Positions 7,716 through 14,003 of a stretch of 14,003 nucleotides of DNA are shown one piece after another (position 1 is the stretch's first letter; each line of letters starts with the position of its first letter). A program made the position numbers and the translations under genes. This stretch comes from Actinomycetota bacterium (GTDB lineage Bacteria > Actinomycetota > Acidimicrobiia > Acidimicrobiales > Ilumatobacteraceae), in the NCBI GenBank assembly GCA_005789925.1, contig SXWG01000209.1, positions 1-14,003 of the forward strand. The letters are read 5' to 3'. The notes below the pieces were generated by a model that did no database searches, had not been told where the DNA came from, and saw only the letters and a list, made by a program, of their open reading frames with translations.

Positions 7716-8140
7716 CGGGCGGCGAGACTGTCGACCAAACGCACTGCGAACTCTTCACAGTGGGCGTCGAGCTTCGCGCGATGCAGCGCGAGGCCACCGA
7801 TGACATCTGCTCCACGCGACGACACGGCACGTGTCATTCCGTCGAGCGACTTTCCGGGGTTTAATGCGAACGTGCAGAACACTGCTGCAGTTTTACCTGC
7901 CATCGCAGGAAGAGCACGCAGTTTGTCGATTGCCCACGGCGCTTGTCCGACAACAAACAAACCATGCACCCAGGTACCAACAAGTACGACATCGGCGTCT
8001 TGAATTCCTGCGAAGTCAGGCGACTTCACTGGTGACAACGAGGTGATCGACCAATGCTCTTGCTGAAGGTTCGCGGCGATCTTCTCGCCTGCCTTCCACG
8101 TGTTGCCCGTCAGACTTTCGACCAGAATCGCTGCCTTCAT
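7712..8140 (-). CDS. Flavodoxin-like FMN-binding protein
   Basis: This 142-residue cytosolic protein has the flavodoxin fold and probably binds FMN for one-electron transfer or menaquinone/NADPH redox chemistry; the partner is unknown. The phosphate-binding loop is a clean match to the flavodoxin signature: S9-x-T11-G12-N13-T14 after the first strand KAAILVE. The second flavin-contact loop is GTWVHGLFVVGQAP (55-68), where Trp57 could stack on the isoalloxazine. The length is that of short-chain flavodoxins. The ATG at 8140 begins directly before the first strand; no strong Shine-Dalgarno is seen. It follows the helicase gene by 29 bases on the same strand, so it may be read from the same transcript. 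Its stop TAA overlaps the stop of the convergent plus-strand gene (7712-7715). Confidence 0.85.
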   Translation of the reverse strand: MKAAILVESLTGNTWKAGEKIAANLQQEHWSITSLSPVKSPDFAGIQDADVVLVGTWVHGLFVVGQAPWAIDKLRALPAMAGKTAAVFCTFALNPGKSLDGMTRAVSSRGADVIGGLALHRAKLDAHCEEFAVRLVDSLAAR

Positions 8141-8169
8141 GTCTTTAAATCTAAGTGACGCGACGCCCT

Positions 8170-10419
8170 CTAGGCCTTTTTGAGGGGTGCCCAGGCGAGA
8201 ACGAGGTGTTTCGTCCCGGCATCACGGAATCGCACGGTTGCCTCCATCTTGTCCCCCGTGCCGGTGATGTCGATGATGACACCCTCGCCGAAGATTGCGT
8301 GTTCGACATCGTCGCCGATGCGCAGGCCCATCTGTGACGGGTCGAGGTTACGTGGTGCAGGACGCCGCGACGAAGACTCTCGCGACGAGAACCCAGATGA
8401 AACGACCTGTTCTTGACGACGTCGATACGTGGGCATGTCGTCGATGTGCCGGTCACCCGGGGTGCGCCCGTACACGCGATCATTGTCATAACCGGCGTCG
8501 ACATGACCTTGCCGATCGAACAGCTCGGCCGGAACCTCGGCCAAGAACCGCGACGGTGGGTTGTACTGCGTCTGCCCGAACAGCATGCGCTGCCATGCGT
8601 GCGACACGAGAAGCTTCTCTCTCGCACGGGTGATGCCGACATACGCAAGACGGCGCTCTTCCTCAAGCTCTGCCGGGTCGAGCAATGCACGATTGTGAGG
8701 AAACACACCCTCTTCGCAACCGACGAGGAAGACGACCGGAAACTCAAGACCTTTAGCCGAGTGCAGTGTCATCAAAACGACTCGATTGTCGTCGTCGAGA
8801 TCGTCGGTATCGGCTACCAGCGCAACTTGCTCGAGAAATTCATCAATGACCGTGAACTCTGCGGCGGAACCGATGAGCTCGGAGATGTTCTCGAGGCGAC
8901 CAGCCGATTCGACGGAGTCTTCGGCTTCGAGCTCAGAGATGTATCTACTGTCTTCTAGCGCCACTTGTAGTGCCGCAGCTGGGCCATCTTGAGCAGTGCT
9001 CGCCAATTTGTCGACGAGTGCGAGGAACGAGTTGATGCCACGCACTGCGGCCCCGGTGACACCCACGTCTGAGGCACTGCGCAACGCCTGCAAGAAACTG
9101 GTGCTATTCGCCCGAGCCCACGCATCAAGCTTGCCGATGCTCGTGTCTCCGATGCCCCGCTTTGGCACATTGATGATCCGCTTAATGCTCACCTCGTCGC
9201 TCGGATTGATCGCGATCTTGAGATACGCAATCGCGTCTTTCACTTCCTTGCGATCGTAGAACTTGGTGCCACCGACCACCCTGTACGGAATTCCTTGGCG
9301 CATGAACGCCTCTTCGACGACTCGGCTCTGGGCGTTCGTTCGATACAGAACGCCGATCTCACGCCATTGACGACCATCGCTCTCGTGCATGTCACTGGCA
9401 GTGCTCGCCACCCAGCCCGCTTCCTCATGCTCGTCTTCGGCGTAATAACGCACGATGTGGTCGCCACCACCATGGGCTGTCCACAATTCTTTGGGCTTTC
9501 GATCGCGATTATTCGCGATAACTGCATTGGCTGCATTCAGAATGGTCTGTGTGCTGCGATAGTTCTGCGCAAGCACCACGACCGTGACCTCTGGGAACGC
9601 ATTTTCGAAGTCGGAGATGTTACGAAAGTCAGCTCCACGAAACTTGTACACACTTTGGTCGGTGTCACCGACGACACAAACGTTGTGATGGGCCGCACCG
9701 AGCATGAGCACAATCTGGTTCTGCGCGCGGTTGGTGTCTTGGTACTCATCAATCAAGATGTGCTTGAACTGCTGCTGATAATGAGCGAGGACATCGGGAA
9801 AATCACGCAGAAGCCTGACCGTGTTCACCAGCAGGTCGTCGAAGTCCATCGCGCCAGCGCGCTCGAGACGAAGTTGGTACTCCTTATATGCCTCGGCATG
9901 CCGACGGTCGACGATGTGCTGCGCTGAGTCGAGTGCCGCCGAAGGAGTGACGAGTTCGTTCTTCCACAAACTGATGTGAGCTTGAACGGCTTGAGCCGGA
10001 AACTTACGCGGGTCGAGACCCATGTCGCGCACCACGTAACCAGCAAGACGCTTGCTGTCTGATGCGTCGTAGATGCTAAATGTCTTCGGGTAGCCGATCT
10101 TGTCGGCGTGTGCGCGCAGTATGCGGACACAACTCTTGTGAAACGTGGTCACCCACATGCTGCGTGCCATCGGGCCGACGAGTGCAGAGACTCGCTCTTT
10201 CATTTCATCGGCCGCTTTGTTGGTGAACGTGATGGCCAGGATGTTCATGGGGTGCACGCCGTTGCGAATAAGCCACGCCACCCTCTGCGTGAGTACGCGT
10301 GTCTTGCCAGACCCGGCACCAGCAATGACGAGCAGTGGACCAGAGGGGTGCGTGACGGCGTCGACCTGTTGAGGGTTTAGGCCCTCATCTGATTCACCCG
10401 CTACCCCGACATTCACCAT
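8170..10419 (-). CDS. pcrA: ATP-dependent DNA helicase, PcrA/UvrD family (UvrD1)
   Basis: This is a superfamily-1 3'-to-5' DNA helicase for nucleotide excision repair and removal of recombination or replication blocks. The 749 residues fit PcrA/UvrD. The motifs are in order: Q motif LNPQQVDAV (14-22), Walker A AGAGSGKT (33-40), Ia AITFTNKAADEM (62-73), Walker B ILIDEYQDTN (221-230), III GDTDQSVYKFRGAD (251-264) and IV AQNYRST (284-290). Later come V (TLHSAKGLEF) and VI (RLAYVGITRARE). The last 50 residues (GDDVEHAIFGEGVII ... ATVRF) are the Tudor-like tail of PcrA that binds RNA polymerase. The start may be ATG 10419 or the next codon, a GTG. No Shine-Dalgarno precedes it, which would suit a leaderless mRNA. 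Actinobacterial uvrD1 near sucCD is a known neighbourhood. No key residue is missing. Confidence 0.96.
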   Translation of the reverse strand: MVNVGVAGESDEGLNPQQVDAVTHPSGPLLVIAGAGSGKTRVLTQRVAWLIRNGVHPMNILAITFTNKAADEMKERVSALVGPMARSMWVTTFHKSCVRILRAHADKIGYPKTFSIYDASDSKRLAGYVVRDMGLDPRKFPAQAVQAHISLWKNELVTPSAALDSAQHIVDRRHAEAYKEYQLRLERAGAMDFDDLLVNTVRLLRDFPDVLAHYQQQFKHILIDEYQDTNRAQNQIVLMLGAAHHNVCVVGDTDQSVYKFRGADFRNISDFENAFPEVTVVVLAQNYRSTQTILNAANAVIANNRDRKPKELWTAHGGGDHIVRYYAEDEHEEAGWVASTASDMHESDGRQWREIGVLYRTNAQSRVVEEAFMRQGIPYRVVGGTKFYDRKEVKDAIAYLKIAINPSDEVSIKRIINVPKRGIGDTSIGKLDAWARANSTSFLQALRSASDVGVTGAAVRGINSFLALVDKLASTAQDGPAAALQVALEDSRYISELEAEDSVESAGRLENISELIGSAAEFTVIDEFLEQVALVADTDDLDDDNRVVLMTLHSAKGLEFPVVFLVGCEEGVFPHNRALLDPAELEEERRLAYVGITRAREKLLVSHAWQRMLFGQTQYNPPSRFLAEVPAELFDRQGHVDAGYDNDRVYGRTPGDRHIDDMPTYRRRQEQVVSSGFSSRESSSRRPAPRNLDPSQMGLRIGDDVEHAIFGEGVIIDITGTGDKMEATVRFRDAGTKHLVLAWAPLKKA

Positions 10420-10491
10420 GACTGAACCAGTGTAAGACGGGGCTGTGACGAAGAACGATTGACCCTTTGTCAGAGAGAGTCAAGAGACATG

Positions 10492-11724
10492 TCAGCGACG
10501 TGCGAGCACGCGAATCGGCAAGGTGCGAGGACCTCGAACCTGGCCGACGCTCCACTTGACCTCTTCTGACGTGTTCAATTCGAAATCAGGGAATCGCTCG
10601 AGGAAGACGTCGACTGCAACATTCATCTCTAGGCGGGCCAAATTCGATCCGACACAACGGTGAATTCCGAGACCGAATGCTGCGTGCCGATTCTCTTCGC
10701 GGTCAATAATGACCTTGTCTGCGTCCTCGAACACGTTGGGATCACGATTCGCGGCTGGGAACGGAAGTAACACCCAATCCTCTGCCTCCATCGGGCAACC
10801 ATGGAAGTCATAATCCTCTTTAACGAGTCGAGCCATGGTGACCGGTGCGTATGCACGGAGGAATTCTTCGACAGCTGTCGGGCGGAGTGCGGGGTTCTCG
10901 ACGAGGCGGCGGCGATCGACCGAATTGGTGGCGAGGTGCCACAACGATGAACCGATGCCACTCCATGTGGTATCGATGCCTGCGATGAGCAGTAGCACGA
11001 TGGTTCCGCGCACATGCTCTGGGAGCAACTTGTTGCCCATGATCTCTGCATCCAAGAGATACGAAATCAGGTCGTCACGCGGATTCTCGATGTGATCCTG
11101 CACGTGATAATCGAGGTACGCGTCGAACTCTTCGAACTTCTTTCGACGCATCTCAGGCTCCTCGTTCACCGCTTCGAGGACCAGATGCACCCAGCCACGG
11201 AATCGGTCTGAGTCTTCGAGTGGCAGGCCGAGCATGCGTGCGATGACCATGACAGGAATGTGCTGCGCATACTGCAGAGCCGCATCGACATGTTCTGCAT
11301 CTCCCATCTTGTCGATGAGCTCGTTGCAAATCTGTCGAACTTCTTCTTCCCACGGTTCGATTTTTTTTGGCGCGAAAGCCGGAAGTAGCAGACGACGTGC
11401 TTCATGATGGAAGGGCGGATCGCTCGTGATCGGTGGTGCAGTGCCGATCGGCGCTGGCGGCGGTGGAATCTCCATCTGACTCGGTTTCAAACGGCTGACG
11501 ATGACTGACCTGCTCGTGAAATGTTCCGTGTCGTATGCGACCTCGTGCACGTACTCGTGCGTCAGCGGCAACCACGTACCGCCGTAGCGCTCTGTGTGCG
11601 CCACAGGACACTTCTTGTTCTCAAGAAGATCGTTCCAGATTTCGTGGATGTTCTCGTTGTACTTCGGATCAGCGTGATCGAAATCGTTCTGCCAATCAGA
11701 GACGGGGCCGTACGAACTTGTCAT
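10492..11724 (-). CDS. Cytochrome P450 monooxygenase
   Basis: This soluble bacterial class I P450 (410 residues) inserts one oxygen atom from O2 into an organic substrate using electrons from a ferredoxin. It has the I-helix AGIDTT (248-253) with the acid/alcohol pair for O2 activation, the K-helix ExxR as EFLR (287-290), and the heme-binding FGLGIHRCVG (350-359) with Cys357 as the iron ligand. The segment ITSDPPFHHEARRLL (99-113) is the usual C-helix region. The substrate and CYP family number cannot be assigned from sequence alone. ATG 11724 is chosen because AGGAG lies eight bases before it. GTG 11733, three codons earlier, is in frame but overlaps that ribosome site. The ferredoxin gene ends five bases upstream. 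A run of eight A's (11361-11368, coding Pro-Lys-Lys-Ile) is unusual for this DNA. Confidence 0.95.
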   Translation of the reverse strand: MTSSYGPVSDWQNDFDHADPKYNENIHEIWNDLLENKKCPVAHTERYGGTWLPLTHEYVHEVAYDTEHFTSRSVIVSRLKPSQMEIPPPPAPIGTAPPITSDPPFHHEARRLLLPAFAPKKIEPWEEEVRQICNELIDKMGDAEHVDAALQYAQHIPVMVIARMLGLPLEDSDRFRGWVHLVLEAVNEEPEMRRKKFEEFDAYLDYHVQDHIENPRDDLISYLLDAEIMGNKLLPEHVRGTIVLLLIAGIDTTWSGIGSSLWHLATNSVDRRRLVENPALRPTAVEEFLRAYAPVTMARLVKEDYDFHGCPMEAEDWVLLPFPAANRDPNVFEDADKVIIDREENRHAAFGLGIHRCVGSNLARLEMNVAVDVFLERFPDFELNTSEEVKWSVGQVRGPRTLPIRVLARR

Positions 11725-11729
11725 GTCGC

Positions 11730-11924
11730 TCACTCCTCGATCGAGATGGCGTACTCAGGGCAATTGGCAAGCGCCAGTCGGGCTTTGTCTTCAAGACCGG
11801 TGGGTACCACTCCGTCATTCAACTCGTGGGCGTTGCCATAGTCGTCGACATCGAATAGCTCTGGTGCCAACGCATAGCACCTGTTGTGTCCTTGACATTT
11901 GGCCGTATCAACTCGCACTCGCAT
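11730..11924 (-). CDS. Small ferredoxin, 3Fe-4S type, partner of the P450
   Basis: This 64-residue ferredoxin is very probably the electron donor to the P450 encoded five bases downstream. The cluster motif is C10-x2-H13-x2-C16 (KCQGHNRC) with a third cysteine in C55-P56, the pattern of actinobacterial P450-linked 3Fe-4S ferredoxins in which the usual second cysteine is replaced, here by His13. The acidic stretch PELFDVDDYGNAHE is also typical. The C-terminus is CPEYAISIEE. ATG 11924 is supported by GGAG five bases upstream and by the expected length of 60-70 residues. Longer upstream readings would run antisense through the YaaA gene and are not supported. Its ATG overlaps the putative ATG of YaaA on the other strand within one CATG. 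A ferredoxin reductase is not in this window. Confidence 0.93.
   Translation of the reverse strand: MRVRVDTAKCQGHNRCYALAPELFDVDDYGNAHELNDGVVPTGLEDKARLALANCPEYAISIEE
11733..11737 (-). promoter_or_regulatory. Ribosome binding site deciding the P450 start
   Basis: AGGAG on the minus strand lies at the very end of the ferredoxin coding region, overlapping its last GAG GAG codons, and eight bases before ATG 11724. This favours ATG 11724 over the in-frame GTG at 11733, which would overlap the site, and it implies coupled translation of ferredoxin and P450. Confidence 0.7.
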
Positions 11925-12699
11925 GACTCCAAGAGTACGGCTGACAGACAAGAATGAGGACATCGGATCGTCATCCATTCTCATCTTGCTTCCACCCTCT
12001 GAAGGAAAAGCGGAGGGCGGCGACGAACAGCGACCATGGACACCTGAGGCAGGCACGTTCAGTGAGACACTGAAGGACAAGTGTCTCACCGTTGCATCGG
12101 CGTTGAAGACGGCACGCGGTGGTGACACGACGTTGCTCGGGGTCAAAGGTGCGCACCTTGAACGAGCGCGACAAGCAAACACGTCGTTGGTCGGCGCACC
12201 GACGCTCCCCGCGTGGCAGCGGTACACCGGAGTCGTGTGGGATCACCTCGATCTCGCATCACTCACCGCCCCTGAACGAAAACGAGCGGCGGCGTCGATC
12301 GCGATCGTGAGCGGCTTGCTGGGGCTCGTGCTGGCGAATGATCCGATACCCGACTACCGGTTGAAGATAGGTGCTCGTCTTCCGTCGCTCGGTGCACTCG
12401 CAACGTGGTGGCGCCCTGAAGTGACAGAGGAACTGGTCAAAGTCGCACGACGTCGTGTCGTCATCGATCTGCTGCCGCAGGAGCACCGTGGTGCCGTTGA
12501 CTGGACCCAGATACCCGGAGTCATCCGGCTCGAGCTCGTGTCGAAACGTGGCGGAGCCGTCGGGGGTCACAATGCGAAAGCAGCGAAAGGGCTCCTTGCA
12601 CGGCATGTCTTGTTGGCTACCGGCAAGGGTGCGTCAGTCGCAAAAGGTGCGTCGTCTTTCAATCATTCCGACTACGACGTGCATCTTGTAACGATGTGA
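11923..12699 (+). CDS. yaaA: YaaA family (DUF328/UPF0246) peroxide-stress protein
   Basis: YaaA proteins lower iron-dependent oxidative damage in E. coli under peroxide stress; the biochemical action is thought to be DNA-linked and is still poorly defined. The family start ILILLPPSEGKAEGG is clear. So are a YTGVVWDHL segment, IVSGLLGLVLANDPIPDYRL (the family SGLYGLLRPLDxxxPYRL region) and the VIDLLPQEH strand. The closing HNAKAAKGLLARH corresponds to the KxARG region. From ATG 11923 it has 258 residues, about the family length. This start adds 18 residues before the conserved ILILLPPSEG and has no Shine-Dalgarno; no ATG, GTG or TTG stands nearer in frame ahead of that block. A GAGGA at 11956-11960 hints at a rarer start (for example ATT 11977). 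It is divergent from the ferredoxin-P450 pair. Confidence 0.88.
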   Translation: MTPRVRLTDKNEDIGSSSILILLPPSEGKAEGGDEQRPWTPEAGTFSETLKDKCLTVASALKTARGGDTTLLGVKGAHLERARQANTSLVGAPTLPAWQRYTGVVWDHLDLASLTAPERKRAAASIAIVSGLLGLVLANDPIPDYRLKIGARLPSLGALATWWRPEVTEELVKVARRRVVIDLLPQEHRGAVDWTQIPGVIRLELVSKRGGAVGGHNAKAAKGLLARHVLLATGKGASVAKGASSFNHSDYDVHLVTM

Positions 12700-12722
12700 G
12701 CCGACTGACTGGCAGTACGTGG

Positions 12723-13466
12723 TCAGTGCAGTTTTGAAGTGAAGAAATCGAGGACCTTTTTGACTGCAGCGTCGTCGCGCTGTTCGGTCAGCACTGAGTG
12801 GTCTTTCTTGTCTTTCGAGGGAAGTTCGATCGCGATGAATGCGTCACCGATCATGTCGCGCAGTGTCGAGAATCGATCGCCCACAAGTTTGTCCTGGTCA
12901 AAGCGCAGACCGAGCACCTGACAACCTGCGGCCGCACGACGCTTCACAACCATCGCATCGTCGGGAGACAAGTTGATGTCCCGAGCACGGTTCTTGCCGA
13001 CGGCGAAAGGTAGCGACGGTTGCGACAACACAGGGGCGACCATGATGTCATCGACCATCATGCCGAGTGCGAAGCCGCCACTGAAACACATGCCGACAGC
13101 ACCGACGCCTTTCCCGCCCAATTCCTGATGGAGAGATCGCGCCAACGCGCGTAACCAAGCGATGATCGGAGACGTCTTGTTCATCGCCATCGTGGTGAAC
13201 TCTCGGGAGATGCACACCTTCAGCATCGACTTCGTCAGATAACCACCGCTCACCTCCTTGCCCGGCGTGCCGACCAAATCGGGCATGACAACGGTGAACC
13301 CACGAGCAACGACCTCTTCAGCAAATCGCGCGACTGCGGGTGTAATACCTGGAATCTCGTGCACGACGACCACCGCTGGCCCAGCACCTTTGCGATACGT
13401 CTCACGCGTCAATCCACCCGAGGAAAATGATCCCCGCGCCCATCCGGTCAACACATCATTCGTCAT
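12723..13466 (-). CDS. Dienelactone hydrolase family protein
   Basis: This 247-residue cytosolic alpha/beta-hydrolase belongs to the dienelactone hydrolase family, which opens lactone or ester bonds in breakdown of aromatic and other ring compounds. The true substrate here is unknown. The residues expected of the family are present: Glu37 in VVVHEIPGIT, Arg88 in CISREF, the cysteine nucleophile Cys127 in GAVGMCFSGGFAL, an aspartate in LRFDQDK (Asp190), and His223 in KDHSVL. The length is near the family's 230-250. ATG 13466 is preceded by GAGGGAG and shares ATGA with the stop of the upstream phosphotransferase gene, so the two are translationally coupled. It converges on YaaA with 23 bases between them. 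A plain esterase role is the main alternative. Confidence 0.88.
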   Translation of the reverse strand: MTNDVLTGWARGSFSSGGLTRETYRKGAGPAVVVVHEIPGITPAVARFAEEVVARGFTVVMPDLVGTPGKEVSGGYLTKSMLKVCISREFTTMAMNKTSPIIAWLRALARSLHQELGGKGVGAVGMCFSGGFALGMMVDDIMVAPVLSQPSLPFAVGKNRARDINLSPDDAMVVKRRAAAGCQVLGLRFDQDKLVGDRFSTLRDMIGDAFIAIELPSKDKKDHSVLTEQRDDAAVKKVLDFFTSKLH

Positions 13467-14003
13467 GACAACTCCCTCACTGCTTGTAACGCTGATTCTG
13501 CCAGCACTTCGGTGCTCGCCTTCATGAGTGCCGTGTCCTCACCCGTGTCGCCCATCGCACCTTTCGTGAACCGTGCGAACACGCCCTCACTGATGATCGC
13601 AAGTCGCCAGCTCGAGAACGCCCGGTAGTAACCCACGTTCGACACATCTCGACCAGTCCGGTGCGCATATCGCTGCACAAGGTCTGCGTAGTTGGGGAAC
13701 CCTTCGATGCCGGACGGGTCGACCTCACGCAGCAAGGGATGGCCGTGGTCAGTCCAATAGACACCGACATAGCCGAGGTCAGCCAACGGATCGCCGAGAG
13801 TGCACAGTTCCCAATCGAGCACCGCGACGATTTGTCCGGTGCCGACATCGGTCAGACAATTCCCGAACCGAAAGTCTCCGTGAGCCACGACCACGCCCTG
13901 TTGCGCCGGAATGTTCTTCGCAAGAATGTCCGCGACCTCGTCGATCGCGCTGAGGTCACGAGTCTTAGAGTTCTCCCATTGCGTCGACCAGCGTTTGTCC
14001 TGT
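13463..14003 (-). CDS. APH-like phosphotransferase family protein, C-terminal part (runs off right edge)
   Basis: The reading frame stays open to the right edge, so this is the C-terminal part (about 180 residues) of a longer protein. It belongs to the aminoglycoside-phosphotransferase-like kinases, close to those resembling the N-terminal domain of human ACAD10/11. Kinase-type residues are visible: the catalytic loop HGDFRFGN (Brenner motif) and the metal-binding VLDWELCTLGDP followed by LADLGY. Ahead of these, RWSTQWENSKTRDLSAIDE matches the usual lead-in of this subgroup. ACAD11 relatives phosphorylate 4-hydroxyacyl-CoA in fatty-acid breakdown; antibiotic resistance is not implied. A GTG at 13894 looks like a start but lies directly before the catalytic loop and would delete the N-lobe. 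The stop overlaps the hydrolase start (ATGA), indicating one operon. Confidence 0.87.
   Translation of the reverse strand, partial: QDKRWSTQWENSKTRDLSAIDEVADILAKNIPAQQGVVVAHGDFRFGNCLTDVGTGQIVAVLDWELCTLGDPLADLGYVGVYWTDHGHPLLREVDPSGIEGFPNYADLVQRYAHRTGRDVSNVGYYRAFSSWRLAIISEGVFARFTKGAMGDTGEDTALMKASTEVLAESALQAVRELS

Noticed and set aside
10478..10483. TTGACT (minus strand) as the -35 of a pcrA promoter
   Set aside because: No reasonable -10 hexamer lies 16-18 bases downstream; the candidates read AATCGT or similar.
11925..12227. A longer ferredoxin with about 100 extra N-terminal residues
   Set aside because: The extension is antisense to YaaA, has no domain character, and the ferredoxin has a good Shine-Dalgarno at ATG 11924 and the usual length.
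12704..12727. ACTGAC ... GTCAGT inverted repeat followed by GCAGTTTT between the YaaA and hydrolase genes, as a terminator
   Set aside because: The stem is only 6 bp with a 12-base loop, its right arm enters the hydrolase stop and coding end, and the T run has four bases. It is too weak to call.
13522..13894. A complete phosphotransferase starting at GTG 13894
   Set aside because: The reading frame stays open to the window edge with family-like sequence, so the gene is cut by the window rather than starting there.
1..14003. CRISPR arrays, tRNA/rRNA genes, insertion sequences, prophage or toxin-antitoxin genes
   Set aside because: I looked for direct repeats, terminal inverted repeats, tRNA-like arms and mobile-gene proteins and saw none.

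Overview
The window reads as ordinary chromosomal DNA from a high-GC (mid-to-upper 50s % by eye) actinobacterium. Twelve of its fourteen genes lie on the minus strand, packed with gaps of 0-70 bases and with frequent GTG starts. The order pcrA/uvrD1 ... sucC-sucD ... purH ... mdh matches, as far as I recall, a block conserved in Mycobacterium and Streptomyces. The P450/ferredoxin pair, the stand-alone B12 domain and the general protein style fit the class Acidimicrobiia. That placement is inference and no marker gene settles it.

Layout, left to right. (1) 1-348: the N-terminal third of malate dehydrogenase, running off the left edge. (2) 376-2289: a large membrane O-acyltransferase with a C-terminal SGNH domain. 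(3) 2297-7181: a tight minus-strand run. In transcription order it holds a methylmalonyl-CoA mutase B12-binding subunit, sucC, sucD, purH and metF, and it continues into the acyltransferase. (4) 7239-7715: the first plus-strand gene, a small one-TM protein whose soluble domain looks like a degenerate Rieske domain. It converges on a flavodoxin-like gene at 7712-8140. (5) 8170-10419: a PcrA/UvrD helicase. (6) 10492-11924: a cytochrome P450 with its own small 3Fe-4S-type ferredoxin immediately upstream. (7) 11923-12699: a plus-strand YaaA-family peroxide-stress protein that starts back-to-back with the ferredoxin. (8) 12723-14003: a dienelactone-hydrolase-family enzyme, translationally coupled to an APH-like phosphotransferase that runs off the right edge.

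How the genes work together. The mutase B12 subunit, succinyl-CoA synthetase and malate dehydrogenase handle succinyl-CoA and TCA flux, as in propionate or odd-chain/branched carbon oxidation. purH and metF share the one-carbon folate pool. The ferredoxin, P450, hydrolase and phosphotransferase look like a peripheral catabolic or detoxifying set, with YaaA possibly limiting iron-linked oxidative damage.

I found no RNA gene, CRISPR array, insertion sequence, prophage or origin, and no gene-free stretch over 300 bases. I do not see a novel multi-gene system here. The most open question is the small Rieske-like membrane protein, followed by the divergent CATG start shared by the ferredoxin and YaaA genes.
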